Position numbers and translations under genes: made by a program
From: Planctomycetota bacterium
Lineage (GTDB): Bacteria; Planctomycetota; MHYJ01; JACQXL01
DNA length: 6,471 bases
Direction of reading: 5' to 3'
NCBI GenBank assembly: GCA_016208805.1
Contig: JACQXL010000181.1
Span: forward strand, 1 to 6,471
Notes under the pieces: generated by a model
Databases searched by the model: none
What the model was told of the DNA's origin: nothing
The model's input: only the letters and a program-made list of their open reading frames with translations
Shown: piece after piece, positions 1 through 4,903 of the stretch
Position numbering within the stretch: the first letter of the stretch is position 1
Layout: each line of letters starts with the position of its first letter

Positions 1-1
1 C

Positions 2-72
2 GTCATTCCTGCGAAAGCAGGAATCCAGGCCCCCCGCTTAAAATACTGGATTCCCGCCTACGCGGGAATGAC
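2..72. repeat. Paired-hairpin intergenic repeat (dRS3-like form)
   Basis: Two 27-bp arms (2-28 and 46-72) form an imperfect inverted repeat of each other. Each arm is itself a hairpin: 5-12 pairs with 17-24 around a GAAA loop, and 50-57 pairs with 62-69 around CTAC, both with 8 perfect base pairs. The right arm reads ATTCCC-N8-GGGAAT, the same layout as the dRS3 repeats known from Neisseria, and similar GTCATTCC...GGAATCCAG repeats occur in many unrelated bacteria. That resemblance is from memory. The element starts at the window edge and may extend to the left. Bases 73-114, between this repeat and the next, show nothing recognisable. Confidence 0.8.
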
Positions 73-114
73 ACCATAGAGGGGTGGGTAGGACATTAAC
101 AATATGAGCCTCAA

Positions 115-291
115 TAATTACTGAACTCTTGCGAAATGGGAAATAAACCACCCAAAAAGTGTCATTCTGAGCCCGTAGGGCGATGAATCTCGTCCCAAAT
201 CCGCATAAAACGGAGATTCTTCACTCCGTCCGCCTATGGCGGACTCCGTTCAGAATGACAAAAGGGGCTTTTCGCAAGAGTTCAGTAATTA
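115..291. mobile_element. MITE-like element with perfect 22-bp terminal inverted repeats
   Basis: Bases 115-136 and 270-291 are perfect reverse complements over 22 bp and bound a 177-bp segment with no plausible gene. Inside lies a second inverted repeat: 160-170 (TGTCATTCTGA) pairs perfectly with 250-260. Between those arms are more stems: 171-174 with 178-181, 185-191 with 213-219, and 228-234 with 238-244 (7 bp, TAT loop). Size, terminal repeats and lack of a transposase fit a miniature inverted-repeat element. I see no convincing target-site duplication, so mobility is inferred, and I cannot name the parent transposon. Confidence 0.7.
160..260. repeat. Inner palindromic repeat nested inside the MITE-like element
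   Basis: The segment opens with TGTCATTCTGA and closes with its exact reverse complement. It contains a GAATCTC/GAGATTC stem (185-191 with 213-219), a GTCCGCC-TAT-GGCGGAC hairpin (228-244), and a direct repeat of ACTCCGT (223-229 and 243-249) flanking that hairpin. Repeats beginning GTCATTCTGAG and ending CAGAATGAC are, from memory, common intergenic repeats in environmental bacterial genomes. Its position within separate 22-bp terminal repeats suggests either one compound element or one repeat inserted into another. Confidence 0.7.
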
Positions 292-333
292 CCTACCTAT
301 CAAAATAATGTTATAATGCAAGTAAAATCAGCC

Positions 334-349
334 ACAGATTACACAGATT
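334..349. repeat. Short ACAGATT tandem repeat
   Basis: ACAGATT occurs at 334-340 and again at 343-349, 9 bp apart, within a CCACAGATTACACAGATT string. From memory this string belongs to a short repeat family scattered through intergenic DNA of many uncultured bacteria. Its presence upstream of 391 argues against the coding region extending back to the ATG at 316. Confidence 0.45.
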
Positions 350-355
350 TATTTC

Positions 356-383
356 TTGCCTTTAATATGACAAATGGTATAAA
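356..383 (+). promoter_or_regulatory. Promoter of the HEAT/coiled-coil gene
   Basis: The -35 candidate is TTGCCT (356-361, four of six consensus bases). After a 16-bp spacer comes the -10 candidate TATAAA (378-383), preceded by TG at 375-376 in the extended -10 position. Only 7 bp separate the -10 box from the ATG at 391, so the predicted transcription start falls at about 390-391, giving a leaderless or nearly leaderless mRNA. There is no Shine-Dalgarno sequence before 391, which agrees with this. Confidence 0.5.
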
Positions 384-390
384 AACCAAT

Positions 391-1152
391 ATGAGATTAT
401 TATGGATATTTATTGCAGTGGCGATTTTGCTGCTGGCGCCGGTCTCCGCACGGGCGCAGGATGTGACCGCCGAATTAATCACCCTGCTGGAGCACAAAGA
501 CGCGCAGGTGCGAAAGAATACGGCGTTGACATTGGGCGACCTGAACGCCCGGACCGCCGTCAAGGCGCTGGTTGATACAATCAGCGATGAAAACCCCGAG
601 GTGCGCGAGGCGGCCGTAAAGTCGTTGGTAAAAATCACCAAGCAGAATCTGCCGGCCGATTATAACGCCTGGATTAACTGGTGGGAGAAGGAAGGAAGCC
701 CGAAATACGGTAATATTTCCGGCACCAGCCAGGAGTTGTCCAAATTACGGGTTTACCTTAATTTCGCTTTTATCGTGATGCTGTTTGAACTGGGGTTCAT
801 TCTTTTATTTATCGTGGTCTTCAGCTTTATGGGCGGCAGTAAGATAAAGGAAATGAAAGAGGTGGTTCGGCGGGCCGAGAAATATGTCAGCGACGCCGAC
901 GAGGTGACCAAACGGTTTGACAAGATTACGCAGGAACTGGAACAGCGCCGCACTGAATTGATGTTGTTTTTCACCAAACTAAAAGAGGATAACCAGAACG
1001 AGATAGAACGTTTCGGCGATATGCTCCAGCAGAATATTGAGCACCAGATGCGGGAGACTACCCGGAACCTGCGCGAGAAGGCCGAGGCGGAGATAAAGCA
1101 AACAGTTGTCCAGATAAAACAGGAAATCGCACAGCAGATTAAACCCCATTAA
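391..1152 (+). CDS. HEAT-repeat membrane protein with cytoplasmic coiled coil
   Basis: This is a 253-residue protein of unknown function. Residues 1-22 form a signal peptide (hydrophobic 4-18, likely cleavage after the A-R-A at 20-22). Residues 24-85 look like about two HEAT repeats (two helix pairs with conserved Asp/Arg and Ala-Leu positions), followed by a tryptophan-rich WINWWEKEG at 94-102. Residues 121-147 are a transmembrane helix. The lysine/arginine-rich stretch after it (151-161) puts the C-terminus in the cytoplasm by the positive-inside rule. Residues 150-250 are highly charged, heptad-like and probably a long coiled coil. The frame is open back to an ATG at 316, but I chose 391 because the signal peptide then begins at residue 1, a promoter candidate lies at the correct distance, and the upstream part overlaps repeat DNA. 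HEAT domains usually bind proteins. The predicted layout (HEAT outside, coil inside) suggests a scaffold spanning the inner membrane. The gene precedes murC by 66 bp, and a shared role in envelope growth is only inference. Confidence 0.8.
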   Translation: MRLLWIFIAVAILLLAPVSARAQDVTAELITLLEHKDAQVRKNTALTLGDLNARTAVKALVDTISDENPEVREAAVKSLVKITKQNLPADYNAWINWWEKEGSPKYGNISGTSQELSKLRVYLNFAFIVMLFELGFILLFIVVFSFMGGSKIKEMKEVVRRAEKYVSDADEVTKRFDKITQELEQRRTELMLFFTKLKEDNQNEIERFGDMLQQNIEHQMRETTRNLREKAEAEIKQTVVQIKQEIAQQIKPH

Positions 1153-1155
1153 ATG

Positions 1156-1209
1156 GGACGCTGATTTTCGTAGATAGGCGTATTTGTTATCTGCGTTTGT
1201 CAGCGTTCT
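1156..1209. repeat. Imperfect inverted repeat between HEAT gene and murC
   Basis: The left arm around ACGCTGA (1158-1164) and the right arm around TCAGCGT (1200-1206) are reverse complements, and the outer arms stay about two-thirds complementary towards a central GGCGTATTTG. It fills nearly the whole gap between the two genes. It resembles, from memory, the GACGCTGATTTACGCAGAT-type dispersed repeats of environmental genomes. No run of T follows a strong GC stem, so I do not call it an intrinsic terminator. It might still slow or protect the transcript ends. Confidence 0.5.
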
Positions 1210-1218
1210 ATTTTATCA

Positions 1219-2595
1219 ATGATTCATTTCATCGGCATTACCGGCACCGGGATGAGCGGGCTGGCATATTATCTTGCATCCTCAGGCGCCAGAATCAGCG
1301 GTTCAGACCTGATATATGATGAAGCCACGGACCGCCGCCTGAAGGCGTTGGGCGCAAGGTTATTTTATAAGCACGCGGCAAAGAATGTGCCGGCTGACTG
1401 CGAACTGGTAGTCAAATCAGCCGCGGTCCGGGACGATAATCCGGAAATAAAACGGGCCAAACATCTCAGGATACCGGTCATCAAATACGCCGAACTGCTG
1501 GGCCGGCTGATGGCCGATAAACCCTGCGGCGGCATTGCGGTCAGCGGCTCGCACGGCAAGACGACCACCTCGTCATTGATTGCCTATCTGCTCCGGAAGG
1601 CGGGCAGTAAACCGTCATTTGTCATCGGCGGGGTCATCCCGGCATTTAATACCAATGCGCACTACGGACGGGGCAGGTATTTTGTGGCCGAGGCCTGCGA
1701 GTATGACCGGTCGTTCCACCACCTGGATGCGCAGATAAAAATAATTACCAATATTGAGCCGGACCACTTAGATTATTACGGAACAATGGCGGCGCTGGTA
1801 AAGGCGTTTGAGGTGTTTGCCAACTCGCTGCCGGCGGATGGGACTCTTATCGCCAATATTGACAGCCCGGTTGTGGCAAAGATGATTCCGCGTTTACGAT
1901 GCGGGCACGTCATCACCTACGGCCTGAACCGTAAGGCGGACTGGACGGCCCGGAATATAAAAGTAAAGAACGGTGCCTGGCATTTTGAGGCCTGGCATAA
2001 TAGCAAGAAATACGGCAATTTTACTATGGGCGTAGCCGGTGAGCATAATGTGGTTAATTCGCTGGCCGCGATTGCGGTGGCGGATTTATTGGGGATAAAT
2101 AAAAATAGCATTAAGAATGCCGTGCACGGATTTAAAGGCGCGGCGCGGAGGTTCCAGGTCATAGGCGAGTTTAAAGGCGTTACTGTTATTGACGATTACG
2201 GGCATCACCCGACCGAATTAAACAGCGTGATTAAGACGGCCCGTCTTATTCTTCCGGGACGGCGACTGTGGATGGTATTCCAGCCGCACCAGTACAGCCG
2301 GACCAGATACTTTCTTAACGAATTTGCCGATGTATTATCAGGGGCGGATGCGGTGCTGGTGCCGCCGATTTACGAATGCCGGGACAGCGCGGTCGAGCGG
2401 AAGAAGGTATCGGCCGTTGACCTGGTGGAAGCAATTAACCGCCGGAAACAATGCGCCAAATATATGGAGACATTTGATACCGCGGCCGATTACCTGCAAT
2501 ACAATACCATTTCGGGCGATGTGGTGATTACCATCGGCGCGGGCGATGTCTGGAAGGTCGGCCGTGACCTTATTACTGAGTTAAAGAAGAAGTGA
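1219..2595 (+). CDS. murC: UDP-N-acetylmuramate--L-alanine ligase MurC
   Basis: MurC joins L-alanine to UDP-N-acetylmuramic acid using ATP, the first step of the peptide stem in cytoplasmic peptidoglycan synthesis. The 458-residue length is normal. The N-terminal UDP-binding domain opens with HFIGITGTGMSG (3-14). The ATP P-loop is GSHGKTTT (110-117). EACEYDRSF (158-166) and NIEPDHLDYYG (178-188) are the central-domain metal and substrate motifs. GEHNVVNSLAA (274-284), DDYGHHPTE (325-333) and QPHQYSRT (355-362) are MurC hallmarks, and GAGDVW (440-445) closes the C-terminal domain. The HHPTE and HQYSRT motifs favour MurC over Mpl or other Mur ligases. One N-terminal glycine is replaced by Thr8 (usual pattern GIGGxGMSG). 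No Shine-Dalgarno site is seen before the ATG; 66 bp of repeat-like DNA separates it from the previous gene. Its stop overlaps the murB start. Confidence 0.97.
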   Translation: MIHFIGITGTGMSGLAYYLASSGARISGSDLIYDEATDRRLKALGARLFYKHAAKNVPADCELVVKSAAVRDDNPEIKRAKHLRIPVIKYAELLGRLMADKPCGGIAVSGSHGKTTTSSLIAYLLRKAGSKPSFVIGGVIPAFNTNAHYGRGRYFVAEACEYDRSFHHLDAQIKIITNIEPDHLDYYGTMAALVKAFEVFANSLPADGTLIANIDSPVVAKMIPRLRCGHVITYGLNRKADWTARNIKVKNGAWHFEAWHNSKKYGNFTMGVAGEHNVVNSLAAIAVADLLGINKNSIKNAVHGFKGAARRFQVIGEFKGVTVIDDYGHHPTELNSVIKTARLILPGRRLWMVFQPHQYSRTRYFLNEFADVLSGADAVLVPPIYECRDSAVERKKVSAVDLVEAINRRKQCAKYMETFDTAADYLQYNTISGDVVITIGAGDVWKVGRDLITELKKK

Positions 2596-3473
2596 TAAGC
2601 AAACAACTATTCAGGCAGTTCAGTCAAATTACTGCATTTAATGAGCCGTTAAAAAGACACACGACATTTAGTATCGGCGGACCGGCCCGGGTGTTCATCA
2701 AACCGCGTTCATTGGCCGAGACGCAGTCCGTTTATAAATTCTGCAAAAGCGAAGGAATTCCGGTATATATTCTGGGCGCCGGTTCCAACATACTGATAAA
2801 CGATAAAGGGATAAACGGGGTTGTTATCAAACAGGCCGGTTTGATAATAAGCCGCAAGAATACGATAATTAAAGTCTCGGCCGCCTACCCATTAATGCGG
2901 CTGGTTAAACGGGCAATTGATGCCGGTTTAAGCGGGCTGGAGCCGTTGGCCGGCATCCCGGGCAGTGTGGGTGGCGCTGTGATGATGAACGCCGGCGGAA
3001 AATACGGGGAAATCGGACAGGTAATAAAATCTGTCAGTGTGGTTAACAGGAAAGGCGAAACAGAGACCTGGCAGAAAGATAAACTGAAATTCGGGTATCG
3101 CATATCCAACCTCAATAAGGCGATTATCGGCGAAGTGGTATTGCAATTAAAGCGGCGGAAGACTCAACTGGTAAAGAATCTGGTCTCGGCCATACTGGCC
3201 GAAAAGTGTCAGACCCAGCCGCTTCGGGACAGGAGCGCCGGGTGTGTATTCAAGAACCCTGCATCCGGACCGAGCGCCGGCGCATTGATTGACCGGGCCG
3301 GCTTAAAAGGTCTGGCTATCGGCGGCGCGATGGTTTCGCATAACCATGCTAATTTTATCGTTAATACCGGTAATGCCAAAGCCGGAGATGTCATTGCATT
3401 AATTGATAGAATCAAAGAATTCGTATTTAAGGTATCAGGAATAAGATTAGAGTTAGAGATAGAGATATGGTAA
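2592..3473 (+). CDS. murB: UDP-N-acetylenolpyruvoylglucosamine reductase MurB (type II-like)
   Basis: MurB is a cytoplasmic flavoenzyme that uses NADPH to reduce UDP-GlcNAc-enolpyruvate to UDP-MurNAc, the substrate of MurC encoded just upstream. The 293 residues fit the shorter type II family. FAD-binding motifs are HTTFSIGGPA (23-32), ILGAGSNIL (60-68) and GIPGSVGGAVMMNAG (121-135). FGYRIS (167-172) carries the expected active-site Arg170, and SAGCVFKNP (215-223) is the catalytic loop. Glu289, in the C-terminal LELEI, is the likely partner of the E. coli active-site glutamate. The residue that is the catalytic Ser229 in E. coli MurB is Cys218 here; Cys can serve in some MurB proteins. The start is GTG, and GTGA (2592-2595) is shared with the murC stop. 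Only a weak purine stretch (AAAGAAGAA) precedes it, so translation is probably coupled to murC. Its end overlaps ddl by 7 bp. Confidence 0.96.
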   Translation: MISKQLFRQFSQITAFNEPLKRHTTFSIGGPARVFIKPRSLAETQSVYKFCKSEGIPVYILGAGSNILINDKGINGVVIKQAGLIISRKNTIIKVSAAYPLMRLVKRAIDAGLSGLEPLAGIPGSVGGAVMMNAGGKYGEIGQVIKSVSVVNRKGETETWQKDKLKFGYRISNLNKAIIGEVVLQLKRRKTQLVKNLVSAILAEKCQTQPLRDRSAGCVFKNPASGPSAGALIDRAGLKGLAIGGAMVSHNHANFIVNTGNAKAGDVIALIDRIKEFVFKVSGIRLELEIEIW

Positions 3474-4372
3474 ATAAACCGAGCGTGGGCGTCCTTTACG
3501 GCGGTTTTTCGGCCGAGCGACCGATTTCCCTTAAATCAGGCCGAGCCGTGGCTAAAGCGCTTAAAGGGCTCGGTTATCCGGTCCGCCTGATTGATGTCCG
3601 CAGCAGGAGGGCCAAGGGGCTATCCGGTATTGATGTCGCTTTTATTGCGTTGCACGGCGAGTTCGGAGAAGATGGCGGTATCCAGAAATTACTGGAGAAG
3701 AAGCGGATACCCTACACCGGCTCAGGCCCAAAGGCATCCGGACTGGCAATGGACAAATTCCTGACCAAGCGCATCTTTCAGTGCTATGGCGTGCCGACTG
3801 CGCCCGCAAGGTTTATAATGTTTTCAACGGGGCGGGATTATAAAAATATTGGGTTTGATTATCCGGTGGTTATCAAACCGCGCGCCCAGGGCTCCAGCGT
3901 GGGCGTTTCTATTGCGCGGAATTATCCGGAATTGGTGAAAGGACTCAAACAAGCGGCCCGTTATGGGCGCGATATCCTTGTGGAGCAATACTGCGCCGGA
4001 CGCGAACTGACCGTGGCCATCCTGGGCGATCAGGCGTTGCCGTTGATTGAACTTAAACTGGCCGAAGGATTCTTTGACTATAATGCGAAATACAAGGACA
4101 AGCGCACCGAATATATCGTTAAGCCACGCTGGGTGACCAGGCGGCTGTGCAGGCGGATTCAGGCCGCCGCATTGAAGGCATACCGTGTGCTGGGCTGTAA
4201 AGGGTTTGCCCGGGTGGATATAATCTATTCGTTGGCCGGCAAGATATCCGTGCTTGAGGTGAACTCCATTCCAGGAATGACCGAACGCAGTTTAGTCCCC
4301 AAAGCGGCCCGGGCGGTCGGCATTGCGTTCCCGCAACTCTGCGAACGGGTAATCCGGATGGCCCTGAAATAA
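3467..4372 (+). CDS. ddl: D-alanine--D-alanine ligase Ddl
   Basis: Ddl is an ATP-grasp enzyme that joins two D-alanines to give the dipeptide MurF adds to the muropeptide. Length is 301 residues, close to E. coli DdlB. Seen motifs: YGGFSAERPISLKSG (11-25) with Glu17 for the first D-Ala, ALHGEFGEDG (61-70), YTGSGPKASGLAMDK (83-97), VVIKPRAQGSSVGVS (134-148) with ATP-contacting Lys137 and the serine loop, VEQY and GREL (Glu173, Glu180), the mobile loop DYNAKYK (204-210) with Tyr209, ARVD (248-251), and LEVNSIPGMTERSLVP (263-278) with metal ligands Glu264 and Asn266. Tyr209 in the loop corresponds to Tyr216 of DdlB, a feature of D-Ala-D-Ala rather than D-Ala-D-lactate ligases. The ATG lies within the last codons of murB (7-bp overlap), with GAGATAGAG as a possible weak ribosome site. 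No ftsQ follows, unlike many mur clusters; the next gene is on the opposite strand. Confidence 0.97.
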   Translation: MVNKPSVGVLYGGFSAERPISLKSGRAVAKALKGLGYPVRLIDVRSRRAKGLSGIDVAFIALHGEFGEDGGIQKLLEKKRIPYTGSGPKASGLAMDKFLTKRIFQCYGVPTAPARFIMFSTGRDYKNIGFDYPVVIKPRAQGSSVGVSIARNYPELVKGLKQAARYGRDILVEQYCAGRELTVAILGDQALPLIELKLAEGFFDYNAKYKDKRTEYIVKPRWVTRRLCRRIQAAALKAYRVLGCKGFARVDIIYSLAGKISVLEVNSIPGMTERSLVPKAARAVGIAFPQLCERVIRMALK

Positions 4373-4804
4373 TCAGCGGATTTCAGGTATTTCGTCAGAC
4401 GAGAATTCTTCCAGGTATATCTTAGTGTCTTTGTCAAGCCCCAGTATTTTCTTGATGCCGCCCTCTACAGTATAAACCCCTATTCGGGTTGTTTCGCCTT
4501 TTTGCTCGTATTTATAAACTTCAACCACGCCGTGCTCGCTGATAAATCCTAACTGCCGGAACGAAGCATTGTACGTATAATAAACTTTTAATAACCGCTG
4601 GGCCGGCCTGTCGGGCAAGGGCTTTTTTTCCTTCCAATCAATTTCTTCAACATACCCGATAATGGTTCCGCTTGTATCTTTGACCGTCCTGAATGAAATC
4701 ATTTCGGATTCGGTATTGGGGTTATCCTTGGATGCCGAACGGCAACCGATATGCCAGAAAGCAATCAACCCGAAGAGACAGAAAACAATGCCGTATATAC
4801 GCAT
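4373..4804 (-). CDS. Small predicted lipoprotein, function unknown
   Basis: The 143-residue product starts with a short lipoprotein signal peptide: hydrophobic residues 5-18, then WHIGC with Cys21 as the likely lipidated residue. The lipobox is imperfect because His18 sits where Leu, Val or Ile is usual. The mature part begins with a polar linker (22-35) and continues as alternating hydrophobic and charged strands (36-135, for example GYVEEIDW, LLKVYYTY, GVVEVYKYE, RIGVYTVEGG), which suggests a small beta-rich domain. I recognise no family. A good promoter lies directly upstream on the minus strand, which supports a real gene. Its stop codon is immediately next to the ddl stop codon on the other strand with no intergenic base, so the two genes converge without a visible terminator. 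It is divergent from the FHA-cyclase gene, which leaves a functional link to that gene possible. Confidence 0.75.
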   Translation of the reverse strand: MRIYGIVFCLFGLIAFWHIGCRSASKDNPNTESEMISFRTVKDTSGTIIGYVEEIDWKEKKPLPDRPAQRLLKVYYTYNASFRQLGFISEHGVVEVYKYEQKGETTRIGVYTVEGGIKKILGLDKDTKIYLEEFSSDEIPEIR

Positions 4805-4819
4805 ATTTACTTCATTGCT

Positions 4820-4847
4820 ACTATATCAAGTATCGCATAGGGGTCAA
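4820..4847 (-). promoter_or_regulatory. Promoter of the lipoprotein gene
   Basis: Read on the minus strand, TTGACC (4847-4842) is followed after 16 bp by TATAGT (4825-4820), each matching five of six sigma-70-type consensus bases. The expected transcription start is at about 4813-4812, leaving a leader of only around 8-10 bases before the ATG at 4804. GAAG in that leader is the only hint of a ribosome site. An ATGAAGTAA string (4815-4807) just upstream would be a two-codon ORF if transcribed. Confidence 0.6.
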
Positions 4848-4860
4848 GAAAGTTCATAAA

Positions 4861-4878
4861 TATCGTTGACCGACGATA
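4861..4878. promoter_or_regulatory. Possible operator: inverted repeat over the cyclase -35 box
   Basis: TATCGT (4861-4866) and ACGATA (4873-4878) are exact reverse complements separated by 6 bp, an 18-bp site that covers the TTGACC -35 box. The size suits a small dimeric regulator, but six-base arms can occur by chance in AT-rich promoter DNA, so this is a weak call. Confidence 0.3.
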
Positions 4879-4893
4879 ACGAAGTGCTATAAT
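4866..4893 (+). promoter_or_regulatory. Strong promoter of the FHA-GAF-cyclase gene
   Basis: TTGACC (4866-4871) and a perfect TATAAT (4888-4893) are separated by 16 bp. The start codon ATG at 4902 comes only 8 bases after the -10 box, so transcription should begin at about 4900-4902 and the mRNA would be leaderless or nearly so. The -35 boxes of this promoter and of the opposite lipoprotein promoter are only 18 bp apart, so RNA polymerase could hardly occupy both at once. Confidence 0.65.
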
Positions 4894-4903
4894 ATCGCGA
4901 TAT
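4892..4903. promoter_or_regulatory. Perfect 12-bp palindrome across -10 box and start codon
   Basis: ATATCGCGATAT is a perfect palindrome with no spacer. It includes the last two bases of the TATAAT box and the first two bases of the ATG. It could be an operator where a repressor blocks transcription initiation, or a chance result of the AT-rich promoter. Because it lacks a loop it would not form a good RNA hairpin. Confidence 0.35.

Noticed and set aside
1..300. CRISPR array or tRNA/small RNA gene in the repeat region
   Set aside because: The repeats are inverted rather than regularly spaced direct repeats, and no cloverleaf or known RNA core can be drawn from them.
316..390. N-terminal extension of the HEAT protein from the ATG at 316
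   Set aside because: It would put 25 unremarkable residues before a clear signal peptide, overlaps the ACAGATT repeat, and its ATG lies inside a TATAAT box. The start at 391 fits signal peptide and promoter spacing better.
1156..1209. Intrinsic terminator after the HEAT gene
   Set aside because: The inverted repeat is long and imperfect with no compact GC stem followed by a T run, so it fits a dispersed repeat better.
2324..2527. Plus-strand open frame inside murC in another frame
   Set aside because: It lies within the conserved C-terminal domain of murC and has no domain or ribosome site.
2885..3415. Three minus-strand open frames opposite murB
   Set aside because: They are antisense to conserved MurB motifs, are short, and look like no known protein.
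4662..4859. Plus-strand 65-codon frame opposite the lipoprotein gene
   Set aside because: The minus strand has a signal peptide, a lipobox and a matched promoter; the plus-strand frame has none of these.
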